Below, in pieces: positions 10,822 to 20,153 of a stretch of 64,000 bases of DNA. The position numbers were made by a program, and so were the translations under genes. A model generated the notes under the pieces. The model had not been told where the DNA came from and searched no databases. It saw only the letters and a program-made list of their open reading frames with translations. This DNA is from Acidovorax sp. A1169 (lineage in GTDB: Bacteria; Pseudomonadota; Gammaproteobacteria; Burkholderiales; Burkholderiaceae_C), in NCBI RefSeq assembly GCF_030704685.1, contig NZ_JAUZDX010000010.1:62001-126000 (forward strand), in the 5' to 3' direction. How positions within the stretch are numbered: position 1 is the stretch's first letter; each line of letters begins with the position of its first letter.

Positions 10822-12504
10822 ATGACCGCCACCACCGCGCCGCCAGCATCGATGCCCTGGGAGGGCTCGTACCCTGAGGCCCTGCGCAACTACCAGCTGG
10901 ACCTGGCGGCGCTGCCCGCCAATGCCGCGCAGCTGGCTGCACAGGCCGCTGCCGACCACGGGGACCAGCCCGCCTTCACCTTCGTGCTGCCCACCGGCGC
11001 CAATGTGGTGCGCAGTTTCAGTGAGATCGATGCGCTGTCAGACGCCTTTGCCGCCTGGCTGGTGCGCGGGCAGGGGCTTCAGGCGGGCCAGGTGCTGGCG
11101 CTGCAGATGCCCAACTGCCTGCACTATCCGATTGCGGTTTTCGGTGCGTGGAAGGCCGGGCTCATCGTGACCAACGTGAACCCGCTGTACACCGGGCGCG
11201 AGCTGCGCCTGCAGCTCGAAGACAGCGGCGCGCGCCTGCTGCTGGTGTGCGACATGTTCCTGCAAGTGGCGCGGCCCGTGGCCCAGGCGTTGGGCGTGCC
11301 GGTGCTTGCCGCCAGCCTGTGGGACTTCTTTGACGAACCCGTGGCGTCGGCCATCCGCGCCAAGATGGCCGGGCCTGCCGATGCGGATGCCACGTCGCTG
11401 CCGCGCATGGCCGATGCGCTGGTGCGCGGGCAGGCACTGCCGCCCATCGACCGGCGCAGCCACCCCGCGGCGCTGTACCAGTACACGGGCGGCACCACCG
11501 GGCGCAGCAAGGGCGCGGTGATCACGCACGGCAACATCCTGGCCACCTTGCGCATCACGCGCGATTTTCTCGACGCCTACGATGGACCGAAGCGCGGTGA
11601 GACCATGCTCACCGTGCTGCCCATGTACCACGTGTTCGCCTTCATGGTGAATTTTCTGGTGTTCTTTCAGGTCGGCGCGCGCAACCTGCTGGTGCCCAGC
11701 CCGCGCCCCCTATCCAACCTGCAAAATGCCTTCGAGCAGTTCGAGGTGCAGTGGACCGCCGGGGTGGACACGCTGTTCGCCGGCCTGCTGGCCGAGCCCT
11801 GGTTCCAGGCCGGACCACCGAAGCTGCGCTATGCGTTTTCGGGCGGCACGGCCTTGCGCACATCGACCGCGCAGGCCTGGCAGGCGCTGGTCTGCCCCAT
11901 CCTTGAAGGCTACGGCATGACCGAAACCTCGTGCATCGTCTCGTGCAACCCGCCCTCGGCCACGCCGCGCCTTGGCACCGTGGGCGTGCCCATGCCGGGC
12001 TGCCGGGTGCGCGTGGTCGATGACCAGGGGCGCGACTTGCCCCAGGGCGAGCGCGGCGAGCTGCTGGTGCAGGGCCCGCAGGTGGTGGGCGGCTATCTGC
12101 ACGCCCCCGAGGACAGCGCCAGTGCGCTGGTGGGCGGCTGGCTGCACACCGGCGACATCGCGCAGCTGGAGGAGGGCGGTTTCATCCGCATCGTGGACCG
12201 CAAGAAGGACATGATTCTCGTCTCGGGCTTCAACGTCTACCCCAACGAGGTGGAAGATGTGCTGGCTGCCCACCCCGACATCGCCGAGGCCGCCGTCATC
12301 GGTGTGCAGGATGCCGGTACCGGCGAGGCCGTGCGCGCCTTCGTGGTCGCGCGCAACCCGGCGCTCACCGCAGAGGACGTGGAGCGCCACTGCCGCACCC
12401 AGCTCACGGCGTACAAGGTGCCGCGGCAGATCGTGTTCCGCGATCAGCTGCCCAAGTCGCCGGTGGGCAAGATCCTGAGGGCGTCGCTGCGCGAGGTGGG
12501 CTGA
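10822..12504 (+). CDS. Acyl-CoA synthetase (AMP-forming, FadD-like)
   Basis: The 560-residue enzyme belongs to the ANL adenylating superfamily. It shows the P-loop-like YTGGTTGRSKGA near residue 220, GYGMTETS near 365, the HTGD motif with downstream IRIVDRKKDMI hinge, and the C-terminal catalytic lysine in PKSPVGKILR. These enzymes activate carboxylic acids to acyl-AMP and then acyl-CoA. Overall similarity in layout is to long/medium-chain FadD. The ATG is 37 nt after the NTF2-like gene, with AGGAGA upstream. As last gene of the PadR-linked operon it probably loads the substrate that the FadH-like enzyme later reduces. Confidence 0.88.
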   Translation: MTATTAPPASMPWEGSYPEALRNYQLDLAALPANAAQLAAQAAADHGDQPAFTFVLPTGANVVRSFSEIDALSDAFAAWLVRGQGLQAGQVLALQMPNCLHYPIAVFGAWKAGLIVTNVNPLYTGRELRLQLEDSGARLLLVCDMFLQVARPVAQALGVPVLAASLWDFFDEPVASAIRAKMAGPADADATSLPRMADALVRGQALPPIDRRSHPAALYQYTGGTTGRSKGAVITHGNILATLRITRDFLDAYDGPKRGETMLTVLPMYHVFAFMVNFLVFFQVGARNLLVPSPRPLSNLQNAFEQFEVQWTAGVDTLFAGLLAEPWFQAGPPKLRYAFSGGTALRTSTAQAWQALVCPILEGYGMTETSCIVSCNPPSATPRLGTVGVPMPGCRVRVVDDQGRDLPQGERGELLVQGPQVVGGYLHAPEDSASALVGGWLHTGDIAQLEEGGFIRIVDRKKDMILVSGFNVYPNEVEDVLAAHPDIAEAAVIGVQDAGTGEAVRAFVVARNPALTAEDVERHCRTQLTAYKVPRQIVFRDQLPKSPVGKILRASLREVG

Positions 12505-12570
12505 CCTGATCCAGGTGTGGCGGTTGCACCCACCGCGCATTCCCGAGACTGAATGGCCTTGCGACTCTGG

Positions 12571-13809
12571 CTAAACCACCTTGTCGATCGGGCGCGTTGT
12601 GGATGTGCTTGCGCTCTGGGTGGGCTGATTGCCCTGGGCGATTGGGGGCCATTCGATCCGGTTGCGCCCAGCTGCTTTGCCACGGTAGAGGGCGGCGTCG
12701 GCTTCTCGCATGGCGTCCTCGAAGGCATGTGCGCCAGCGAATGGGTTTGAAACCCCAATCGTCACCGTGCAGTGCAGTGGATGGGCTGCGCCAGCGGTAT
12801 GGACTGCTTGATTTTCGATGGCTGCGCGCAAGCGCTCGGCCAGGTGCCTGACTCCGTGAACGTCGGAGTCCAGACAGATGACCAGGAATTCTTCCCCACC
12901 GATACGGCCTGCCAGGTCGCCCCGGCGCACAGCGCCTCGAAGTACCTCCGCCATGTGGCGCAGCACGGTATCTCCGATGGGGTGGCCATGGGTGTCGTTG
13001 ATGCGTTTGAAGTGGTCGACGTCAACCAGCAGCAGGTATGCAGGCTCGGCCTTGCGGGAGTTGAAATACAGCTGCAGCGCTTCTGTGAGTCCGCGGCGGT
13101 TGAGTAGCTGTGTCAGGGGGTCACGCGCAGCGATGTTGCGCAGCTCATCGGTCAAGCGGCGCAGTACCAGCCAAATGATCGAAGGTGGTAACACCGTGGC
13201 CAGGGACGACATGTAGATGTAGAACACCAATTGAAAATTGCCGTCCATCTGCAGTGCATCCAGACCGCCATCGAGGCCTGCATCCACAAGCCTCATGAAC
13301 TTGAGTGCATTGAGTACGCAGATGCCGCCAATGAGGGCTGCAAAAAATACCATCTCCGCGTACAGATCTTTGGCAAATGTGCGCACGCCATAGACCACGG
13401 TGATGACCATGGCCAGGAACAGCAGCGCAGACATGCCTGAGAGCATGGCGTAGCGGGCAACGGGGCCCAGGCCCCATTGCACCAGCACCTGCGCGGCGCT
13501 GTAGGTCGCGGCAACCGCAAGCATTGGGCGCCACACAGGGACAGAGCGTCCAAAAAAACGCATGGCACCCAGCCAATAAGCCACTGGTGCGGCCAGTGTC
13601 AAGGTGTGATTGACGACGCTCATCAAGCTCCAGGCGGGGCCTCCTTCAGCCAATTGCAGCACATAGGCACAGCCCAACAGAAGATTGCCCATCGCAAAAA
13701 TGTTCATCCCCATCTTTTTGCCGTGCAGGCGTTTGCTGACGAGCCAAAACATCACCGAAAAGCACAGCAGGTGTGTGCACAGCATGCCGACGAGAATGGT
13801 TGCAACCAT
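12571..13809 (-). CDS. Membrane-bound diguanylate cyclase (GGEEF)
   Basis: The 412-residue protein has an N-terminal membrane region of about six helices (residues 1-215, hydrophobic runs such as MVATILVGMLCTHLLCF) and a C-terminal GGDEF domain with DPLTQLLNRRGL, the metal-binding VDVDHFKRINDTHGH and active site RIGGEEF. An RxxD inhibitory site (RRGD) stands just upstream, so the enzyme should be product-inhibited. It should make cyclic di-GMP at the inner membrane in response to an unknown signal. No EAL domain is present. It is a monocistronic leftward gene. Confidence 0.9.
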   Translation of the reverse strand: MVATILVGMLCTHLLCFSVMFWLVSKRLHGKKMGMNIFAMGNLLLGCAYVLQLAEGGPAWSLMSVVNHTLTLAAPVAYWLGAMRFFGRSVPVWRPMLAVAATYSAAQVLVQWGLGPVARYAMLSGMSALLFLAMVITVVYGVRTFAKDLYAEMVFFAALIGGICVLNALKFMRLVDAGLDGGLDALQMDGNFQLVFYIYMSSLATVLPPSIIWLVLRRLTDELRNIAARDPLTQLLNRRGLTEALQLYFNSRKAEPAYLLLVDVDHFKRINDTHGHPIGDTVLRHMAEVLRGAVRRGDLAGRIGGEEFLVICLDSDVHGVRHLAERLRAAIENQAVHTAGAAHPLHCTVTIGVSNPFAGAHAFEDAMREADAALYRGKAAGRNRIEWPPIAQGNQPTQSASTSTTRPIDKVV

Positions 13810-13967
13810 GTTGACGTGGAAAGGTGGGACGGAGCAGTCGGCCTGGGCGGGAACCTGCGATGCATCGCTTCGGTATGGCGGCTCAGGAGCGGTTCAATTC
13901 TGGGTCAGTGTAACGATCGGTATCGCCAAGGATTGTGCGAGTTGAATCATCGTGCGGCCTGGGACAC

Positions 13968-14900
13968 CTAGTCCAGCTCTGCCTGGATCGCTGCGCTGAT
14001 GTCGTCCACAAACAAGCGCGTTTTGGCGGGGATCAATCGCCCTGGTGGCAACACTGCGTAGATCCCTCCTGATCCCCATCCCTGCCACCCGCTCAGTATC
14101 TGAACCAGTGCGCCTTCTCGCACGGCAGCACTGGCCAGCCAGTCCGGTGTGAGGACGATGCCTGCACCTGCAATCGCTGCCTGCAACAGCGACTCGGAGT
14201 TGTCGGCCGACAGCGAGCCGGCAGGCCTGACGGTTCGCTGCTGTCCGTCACTCTTGAGTATCCAATCCGGCCAACTGGCATGGTGGATGAAACTCAGGCA
14301 TGCGTGCTGCTCCAGATCGCCCGGGTCCTGGGGCTCACCGTGCGCGGCGAGGTAGGACGGTGCGGCGTACAGCAAGGTGCGAAAGGATGCAATCTGGCGT
14401 GCGATGAGAGTGCTGTCGCGCAGCACGCCGACACGGATGGCCACGTCGAATCCCTCTGCGACCACATCGACATAGCGATCTGAAAAGCGAGCGTCCATCC
14501 GAATCTTGGGGTGCTCGCGAAGAAAGGCGGGGAAGTGCGGCGCAACCAGTCGCCTGCCGAAGGTGACCGGCAGCGAGATGCGCAGCAAGCCCTGCGGGCT
14601 CGAAGCAAAGTTGCTCGCCTCTTGTCCAGCGCTTTCCAGCCCGTCCAGCAGCGCGCGAACCCGCTGGTAGTACAGCGTCCCGACCTCTGTCAGCGCGACT
14701 TTGCGGGTGGTGCGCGACAACAGGCGAACCCCCAGCCGCTGCTCCAACTGCCCCATCCGGCGCGACACAATCGTGGCATCGCGCCCAACGATCTTTGCGG
14801 CCCCTGTGAAGCTGTGCGCTTGCACCACCGCGACGAAAGTGGAGAGTTCGTCCAGGCTCAGCCCTGGCATCGATTCCTGCATTTTTTGCATGACGTTCAT
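13968..14900 (-). CDS. LysR-family transcriptional regulator
   Basis: The 310-residue protein has the LysR winged helix at its N terminus (LSLDELSTFVAVVQAHSFTG, RRMGQLEQRLGVRLLSRTTR) and a two-lobed effector domain typical of the CrgA/PA2758 subgroup (LLRISLPVTFGRRLVAPHFP). ATG 14900 (MNVMQKMQES) is chosen; other nearby Met codons could serve and no strong ribosome site is visible. It is divergent from an EamA-type exporter gene with 107 nt between them, so it likely controls that exporter. Confidence 0.88.
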   Translation of the reverse strand: MNVMQKMQESMPGLSLDELSTFVAVVQAHSFTGAAKIVGRDATIVSRRMGQLEQRLGVRLLSRTTRKVALTEVGTLYYQRVRALLDGLESAGQEASNFASSPQGLLRISLPVTFGRRLVAPHFPAFLREHPKIRMDARFSDRYVDVVAEGFDVAIRVGVLRDSTLIARQIASFRTLLYAAPSYLAAHGEPQDPGDLEQHACLSFIHHASWPDWILKSDGQQRTVRPAGSLSADNSESLLQAAIAGAGIVLTPDWLASAAVREGALVQILSGWQGWGSGGIYAVLPPGRLIPAKTRLFVDDISAAIQAELD

Positions 14901-14914
14901 TCTTCGATGGCCGA

Positions 14915-14942
14915 TTGTCATTTTGGGGTGCAGTGATAGTCT
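14915..14942 (+). promoter_or_regulatory. Candidate promoter of the EamA exporter gene
   Basis: TTGTCA (14915-14920) and TAGTCT (14937-14942) are separated by 16 bp in the gap between the divergent LysR and EamA genes. This is a plausible sigma70 promoter where the LysR protein could act. Confidence 0.4.
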
Positions 14943-15007
14943 AAGCCCCTCAGGCCTACACCGAGAAAAGGGCCACTTCCAAGCACGCCAACCACAGGCC
15001 TCGCCAC

Positions 15008-15877
15008 ATGTCGCTCGAACGAATCGCTCCCAGCCTATTTGCCTTCCTCTGGTCGACAGGCTGGATCGCCGCGAAATTCGGCGCGGGAGTGGCTGGCCCC
15101 ATGGTGTTCCTGAGCCTGCGGTTTGGCGCTGCCGCAATGCTGATGCTCCTGCTCTGCCGGCTTCAGCGCGTCCCATTTCCACGGGATCTTCGGCTGATGG
15201 CGGTGTCCATGCTCTCTGGCGTGTTGCTGCACGGGCTCTATCTGGGGGCGGTATGGTGGGCCATCGCCCAAGGCGTTCCTGCCGGGCTTTCGGGCGTGAT
15301 TGCAGCGCTGCAGCCGCTGCTCACGGCCATTCTTGCCGTGCATCTGATCGGAGAGCGGCTCAGCCGCAACCAGAAGACGGGATTGCTCATCGGATTCGCA
15401 GGGGTCGCCGTGGCCATTGCCCCCAACATTCTCGCGGCAAGTGCTGCAAGCATCGCGGCCTGGGCCATCCTCATCAATGTCCTGGGGATGATCTCGGTCA
15501 GCTACGGGACCATCTACCAAAAGAAAAAGCTCGGCGGTCACGACTTGCGTGTCGTCGTGACCTACCAGTACCTGGGTGCATTGTTCGTCACCTTGCCGCT
15601 GTCGTTTCTACTGGACACCTGGACGATCGACTTCGGCTGGGTGTTCTGGTCCGTCATGGCGTGGTCGGTCCTGGCCAATTCCCTGGTCGGCATTCTTCTG
15701 CTGCTCTATCTGCTGCGCCAAGGGCAGGCGTCCCGCGCCGCTGCGCTGGTGTACCTTGTCCCCGCGCTGACCGCGTTGCAGGCATTGATCGCCTTTGGCG
15801 AGGTTCCCAGCATGCCCATGGTGATAGGTGCTGCAATCACCATTTTTGGTGTTTACCTGACCAATCGCTCTGCCTGA
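15008..15877 (+). CDS. EamA/DMT-superfamily transporter
   Basis: The 289-residue protein consists of about ten hydrophobic helices in two EamA repeats. The first repeat includes SLFAFLWSTGWIAAKFG and GVIAALQPLLTAILAVHLIG with the conserved ER pair. The second ends AALVYLVPALTALQALIAFG followed by GAAITIFGVYLTNRSA. Such proteins export amino acids, metabolites or drugs across the inner membrane. It is divergently paired with a LysR regulator, the usual arrangement for an inducible exporter. The substrate is unknown. Confidence 0.88.
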   Translation: MSLERIAPSLFAFLWSTGWIAAKFGAGVAGPMVFLSLRFGAAAMLMLLLCRLQRVPFPRDLRLMAVSMLSGVLLHGLYLGAVWWAIAQGVPAGLSGVIAALQPLLTAILAVHLIGERLSRNQKTGLLIGFAGVAVAIAPNILAASAASIAAWAILINVLGMISVSYGTIYQKKKLGGHDLRVVVTYQYLGALFVTLPLSFLLDTWTIDFGWVFWSVMAWSVLANSLVGILLLLYLLRQGQASRAAALVYLVPALTALQALIAFGEVPSMPMVIGAAITIFGVYLTNRSA

Positions 15878-16001
15878 ATGGCGGTGGGGAGGGATGGCCT
15901 CCCGAGATGCGCAGGAGTGATCTCGCCGACCCCGAGTTGAAAGAACCTCGCAGGACCACCGCCGTGAACTGTGGGTGGCCTGCTGTGGTGACTGCCGCTG
16001 C

Positions 16002-17534
16002 CTACACCTTGTCTTCCGCCCGCCGGCGCGGTAGGTGCCGCTTGATGCTGGGGCGCTGCAGGCGCTGCTTGGGGTCCACGCCATCAGGCAGCTCGCTGGC
16101 GCGCTGCAGCTGGATGTGGGCCACCAGGCCGCCGGTGCTGCTGTTGGCCAGCGCGAAGATGCCGCCCATGCGCTGCACCGTCTTGTCCACGATGGACAGG
16201 CCCAGCCCTGCACCGGCAGCGGCGGTGCGCGCCGAGTCGCCGCGGAAGAAGGGCTTGGTGAGGTTGGACAGCTGCTCGGGCGGCACGCCCAGGCCGTGGT
16301 CGCGAATCTTCACCAGCACCCAGTTCTCGCGGCCCTTGGCGACGATGTCGACGTTGGCCACGCCGGTGTCCTCGCCCTTGCCGTAGCGGCGCGCGTTCTC
16401 CAGCAGGTTGGAGATCACGCGGGCCAGCTCCACCTCGTCGGCCAGCACGTTCAGGTCCTCGGGGATGGTCATGGCGATCTGCAGCTCGCGGTGGTCCTGC
16501 ACGGCGTACACGCACGACGAGACCACGGCATGCAGGTTCACGGGCGTGAGGGTCACGTGGTCGGGCCGCGCATAGTCGAGGAACTTGTCGATGGTGGCAT
16601 CAAGCTGCACGATGTCGGCCACCATGTGCTCGCGCGCCACGTCGTCGTTCACGCTCATCTCGGTTTCGAGCCGGAGGCGAGCCAGCGGCGTGCGCAGGTC
16701 GTGCGAGATGCCGGCCAGCATCACCGCGCGGTCCTGCTCGAGCTTGGCGAGCTTTTGCGCCATGCGGTTGAAGCCGATGTTCACTTCGCGGATCTCGCTG
16801 GTGACCACCTCTTCATCCAGGTGGCTGGCGGCAAAGTCGCCGTCGCGTACGCGGTTGGCGGCATACGACAGCTGCTTGAGCGGCCGGTTGATCAGCCGCG
16901 CAATGGCCGCTGCACCCGCCAGCGACAGCGCGCCTGCGGTGATGAGCCAGATGAGCCAGGTGCGCCCGCCCGCAGGGCTGAAGCGCGAGCGGTCCATCAG
17001 CAGCCAGTTGGGGTCGCCGTTGATGTTGAAGCCGACCCACAGGCCAGGCTCGCCGTTGACGCTCTGGGCCACGATGGTGTCGGGGCCCAGGCGCTGGGTG
17101 AGCTCATCGGTGAGGCGGTTGCCCAGCGCCGTGCCGTCGAGCAGGGCAAACTGGTCCTTGGGTTCGCGCGGGAGGATGCGCACACCCTCCTGGTCGGCCA
17201 TGGTCTTGATGAGCGAGACGCGCGCAATCGCGTCCGAGTGCACCAGCGCGGCGCGGCTCAGATTCACCAGCGAGGCGATCTGCTGCGCGGTATGCAGGGT
17301 GCGGGGCTCGAACTCGAGCGCGCGCAGCGTTTGCAGCCACGCCAGGATGCTGCCCACCAGCAGCAAGGCCAGAAGGAAGAAGGTGCGCCAGAAGAGGTTA
17401 AGCCCGACGCGCGCCTTTTGCTCGCGCGCCAGGCGCACAGCTTCAAGCGGGGCCGGGCTGGTGGCATCGGTCGGCGCGGTCACGGAGGGAGAAGGGCGCG
17501 GTGCAGACCGCCCCTTGGCGCCGGAAATGGACAT
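16002..17534 (-). CDS. envZ: EnvZ-like sensor histidine kinase
   Basis: The 510-residue kinase has transmembrane segments near residues 51-68 and 194-213 flanking a periplasmic sensor of about 120 residues, then a HAMP domain (INRPLKQLSYAANRVRDGDF). The H-box AGISHDLRTPLARLRLETEM has the phospho-acceptor His at about 278. The N-box LLENARRYGKGE and G-boxes RDHGLGVPPEQ and GAGLGLSIVDK follow. It starts 12 nt after the OmpR-like regulator's stop, so the two form a two-component operon. By likeness to EnvZ it may respond to osmolarity or envelope state; the actual signal is not known. Confidence 0.88.
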   Translation of the reverse strand: MSISGAKGRSAPRPSPSVTAPTDATSPAPLEAVRLAREQKARVGLNLFWRTFFLLALLLVGSILAWLQTLRALEFEPRTLHTAQQIASLVNLSRAALVHSDAIARVSLIKTMADQEGVRILPREPKDQFALLDGTALGNRLTDELTQRLGPDTIVAQSVNGEPGLWVGFNINGDPNWLLMDRSRFSPAGGRTWLIWLITAGALSLAGAAAIARLINRPLKQLSYAANRVRDGDFAASHLDEEVVTSEIREVNIGFNRMAQKLAKLEQDRAVMLAGISHDLRTPLARLRLETEMSVNDDVAREHMVADIVQLDATIDKFLDYARPDHVTLTPVNLHAVVSSCVYAVQDHRELQIAMTIPEDLNVLADEVELARVISNLLENARRYGKGEDTGVANVDIVAKGRENWVLVKIRDHGLGVPPEQLSNLTKPFFRGDSARTAAAGAGLGLSIVDKTVQRMGGIFALANSSTGGLVAHIQLQRASELPDGVDPKQRLQRPSIKRHLPRRRAEDKV

Positions 17535-17546
17535 ATCCCTCGATTA

Positions 17547-18278
17547 TCAGCTCGTGCCGTCCGGCACGAACACGTAGCCCACACCCCACACGGTCTGGAT
17601 GTAGCGCGGTGCGGCGGCGTCCACCTCGACCAGCTTGCGCAGGCGCGAAACCTGCACATCGAGGCTGCGGTCAAAGGGCTCGAACTCGCGGCCACGGGCC
17701 AGCAGGGCCAGCTTTTCACGCGACAGCGGCTGGCGCGGGTGGCGCACCAGGGCCTTGAGCATGGCGAACTCGCCGGTGGTCAGGGGCAGCTCTTCGCCGC
17801 TGCGCTGCAGGGCGCGGGTGCCCAGGTCGAACGTGAAGGGGCCAAAGTTGACCACCTCGTTGTCGCCCGAAGGGGCGCCCGGCGCCTCTTGCGCGGGGCG
17901 GCGGCGCAGCACGGCGTGCACGCGGGCCAGCAGCTCACGGGGGTTGAAGGGCTTGCCCAGGTAGTCGTCGGCGCCCACTTCCAGGCCCACGATGCGGTCC
18001 ACATCCTCGCCCTTGGCGGTGAGCATGATGATGGGCGTGCGGTCGTTGGCGGCGCGCAGGCGCCGGCAGATGGACAGGCCGTCTTCGCCGGGCATCATCA
18101 GGTCGAGCACGATGAGGTCCACGGTTTCGCGCAGCAGCAGGCGGTTGAGGGCCTTGCCATCTTCGGCGACCATCACCTCGAAGCCTTCCTGCGTGAGATA
18201 GCGGCGCAGCAAGTCGCGGATGCGTGCGTCGTCGTCCACGACGAGAATCTTGTCGGTGCGGTTGGTTGTTGTGGCCAT
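17547..18278 (-). CDS. ompR: OmpR-like response regulator
   Basis: The 243-residue protein has a receiver domain with acidic pocket VVDDD, phospho-acceptor Asp59 (LIVLDLMMP), Thr in MLTAKG and Lys109 (GKPF), followed by an OmpR/PhoB winged helix (PLTTGEFAMLKALVRHPRQP, RSLDVQVSRLRKLVE, IQTVWGVGYVFVPDG). The pattern DDYLGKPFNPRELLARVHAVLRR is typical of true OmpR orthologues. It is transcribed leftward with the downstream kinase. Inverted TTGTAACAG boxes upstream suggest autoregulation. Confidence 0.9.
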   Translation of the reverse strand: MATTTNRTDKILVVDDDARIRDLLRRYLTQEGFEVMVAEDGKALNRLLLRETVDLIVLDLMMPGEDGLSICRRLRAANDRTPIIMLTAKGEDVDRIVGLEVGADDYLGKPFNPRELLARVHAVLRRRPAQEAPGAPSGDNEVVNFGPFTFDLGTRALQRSGEELPLTTGEFAMLKALVRHPRQPLSREKLALLARGREFEPFDRSLDVQVSRLRKLVEVDAAAPRYIQTVWGVGYVFVPDGTS

Positions 18279-18296
18279 GTTGATCCCAAGTCCAAT

Positions 18297-18372
18297 TTGT
18301 AACAGAGCCGATTCTGACTACTTGGAACGCCAAAGTTCGGTTTTTGGGGTCATCTTTGACCAACTGTTACAA
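18297..18372. promoter_or_regulatory. Inverted TTGTAACAG boxes in the ompR/SIMPL intergenic region
   Basis: A 9-bp word TTGTAACAG (18297-18305) recurs perfectly inverted as CTGTTACAA (18364-18372) between the divergent ompR-like and SIMPL genes. The GTAACA core resembles known OmpR half-sites, so these are candidate binding sites for the adjacent regulator. Binding itself is inferred. Confidence 0.4.
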
Positions 18373-18495
18373 GTTTTGCGGAGCTTCGCACAGTTGCCAC
18401 CCCCTGTTCACCGGGGGTGCTGCCACAGCGGTTATGGTGGCGGCCTGCGTGGCCCGGTTGCCGGCCGCGCCCCTTTCATCGACGAAGGTTTACCC

Positions 18496-19212
18496 ATGAA
18501 AAAAATCGCCATCCGCCTGATCACCACCGCCGCCTTGCTGGCCTGTGCGGGCACCGCCATGGCCCAGGCCACGGCGCCGCAGGAGCTGCGCAACGTGGTG
18601 CAGCTGTCGGCCACGGGCACCGTGGAGGCGCAGCAGGACCTGCTGGTGGTCACCCTCGCCACCAGCAAGGAGGGCGCCGATGCCAGCGCCGTGCAGGCCC
18701 AGCTCAAGCAGGCGCTCGACGCTGCGCTCGCCGAAGCCAAGCGCAATGCCCAGCCCGGGCAGCTGGATGTGCGCACGGGCCCCTTCGGCCTGTACCCGCG
18801 CTATGCCAAGGACGGCAAGATCAACGGCTGGCAGGGCCGCGCCGAGCTGGTGCTGGAGGGGCGTGACTTCTCGCGCATCACCACCACGGCCGGCAAGGTG
18901 CAGACCATGGCCATCAGCCAGTTGGCGTTTGCCCTGTCGCGCGAGGCCCGTGCCAAGGTCGAGGGCGAGGCCCAGACCCAGGCCATCGAGCAGTTCAAGT
19001 CGCGCGCGGCCGAGCTGGCCAAGGGCTTCGGCTTTGCCAACTACAGCCTGCGCGAAGTGGCGGTGAACAGCAATGAGATGTCCCCCGGCCCGCGCCCGCG
19101 CATGATGGCGATGGAGGCCAAGGCCTCGTCGTTCTCCGACTCGGCCGTGCCGGTGGAGGCGGGCAAGGCGCAGGTGGTCGTGACCGTGTCTGGCTCCGTC
19201 CAGATGCGCTGA
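18496..19212 (+). CDS. SIMPL-domain (DUF541) periplasmic protein
   Basis: The 238-residue protein has a signal peptide (KKIAIRLITTAALLACAGTAMA) and a SIMPL/DUF541 domain: LSATGTVEAQQDLLVVTLAT near the start, a middle GPFGLYPRYAKDGKINGWQG, and the closing strand AQVVVTVSGSVQM. Family members assemble into periplasmic rings and have been tied to oxidative stress protection, but their activity is unsettled. It is divergent from the OmpR-like gene and shares its upstream region, so common control is possible. Confidence 0.85.
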   Translation: MKKIAIRLITTAALLACAGTAMAQATAPQELRNVVQLSATGTVEAQQDLLVVTLATSKEGADASAVQAQLKQALDAALAEAKRNAQPGQLDVRTGPFGLYPRYAKDGKINGWQGRAELVLEGRDFSRITTTAGKVQTMAISQLAFALSREARAKVEGEAQTQAIEQFKSRAAELAKGFGFANYSLREVAVNSNEMSPGPRPRMMAMEAKASSFSDSAVPVEAGKAQVVVTVSGSVQMR

Positions 19213-19246
19213 GGCAGGCCAGGGCGGCCTGCTGCCGCCCTGGTGG

Positions 19247-20020
19247 TCAAAGGGCTTGACCGCCGGATACTTCGATGCGCTGGGCGGTGACCCAGCGGTT
19301 GCCGGGTGCCAGCAAGCCGGCCACCATGGGGCCGATGTCGTCGGGCACGCCCACGCGGCCCAGGGCCGTCATCTGGGCGAGCTGCTGGTTCAGCGCGGGG
19401 TTGTCGCGCACCACGCCGCCGCCAAAGTCGGTCTCTATGGCGCCCGGCGCCACGGTGTTCACCGCGATGCCGCGCGCGCCCAGCTCCTTGGCCAGGTAGC
19501 GCGTGAGCACCTCCACGGCGCCCTTGGCGGCCGCGTAGGCGGCATAGCCCGGCAGGGACAGGCGCGTGAGCCCGGTGGAGAAGTTCACGATGCGCCCGCC
19601 GTCGGCGATCAGCGGCAGCAGCGCCTGCGTGAGGAAGAACACCCCCTTGAAGTGCACGTTGACCAGGCGGTCGAACTGGGCCTCGCTCGTCTCGGCAAAC
19701 GCAGCGTAGTCGCCATGGCCGGCGTTGTTCACCAGGTGGTCGATGGTGCTGCGCTGCCAGGTGGCCTGCAGCGCGGCGCGCAGGCGCTCGGTGAAGGCGG
19801 CGAAGCCGCTCACGTCGCCCGTGTCCAGCTGCAGGGCCACGGCCTTGCGGCCCAGGGCGGTGATTTCGGCAACCACGGCCTGGGCTTCGTCGGCCTTGCT
19901 GTGGTAGGTGACGACCACGTCGCCGCCGGTGCGCGCAATGCTCAGCGCGGTGTTGCGGCCCAGGCCCCGGCTGGCGCCGGTGACGAGGGTGATGGTGGTT
20001 GTCGTGGTGGTGGATGTCAT
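19247..20020 (-). CDS. Short-chain dehydrogenase/reductase
   Basis: The 257-residue enzyme has the classical SDR layout: NAD(P) motif TGASRGLG near residue 15, NNAG near 97, catalytic Ser in NFSTG, and YAAYAAAKG with the Tyr-x3-Lys pair, then the PGAIETDFGGG substrate loop. The N terminus carries a run of eight threonines. The substrate is unknown. It is divergent from an AraC-type regulator, which probably induces it. Confidence 0.88.
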   Translation of the reverse strand: MTSTTTTTTITLVTGASRGLGRNTALSIARTGGDVVVTYHSKADEAQAVVAEITALGRKAVALQLDTGDVSGFAAFTERLRAALQATWQRSTIDHLVNNAGHGDYAAFAETSEAQFDRLVNVHFKGVFFLTQALLPLIADGGRIVNFSTGLTRLSLPGYAAYAAAKGAVEVLTRYLAKELGARGIAVNTVAPGAIETDFGGGVVRDNPALNQQLAQMTALGRVGVPDDIGPMVAGLLAPGNRWVTAQRIEVSGGQAL

Positions 20021-20153
20021 GGGGTGGCTCCTGTGTGTGACGGAGTCCAGTGTCCGGCGTGAGCCCCTGCCGGTGTTGCCGAAACCCCTTCAATTCTTGC
20101 CTGATTCTCCAAAACAAGTGCCAAAGCTCCTACAAACCGTTACGCTAGCCGGC

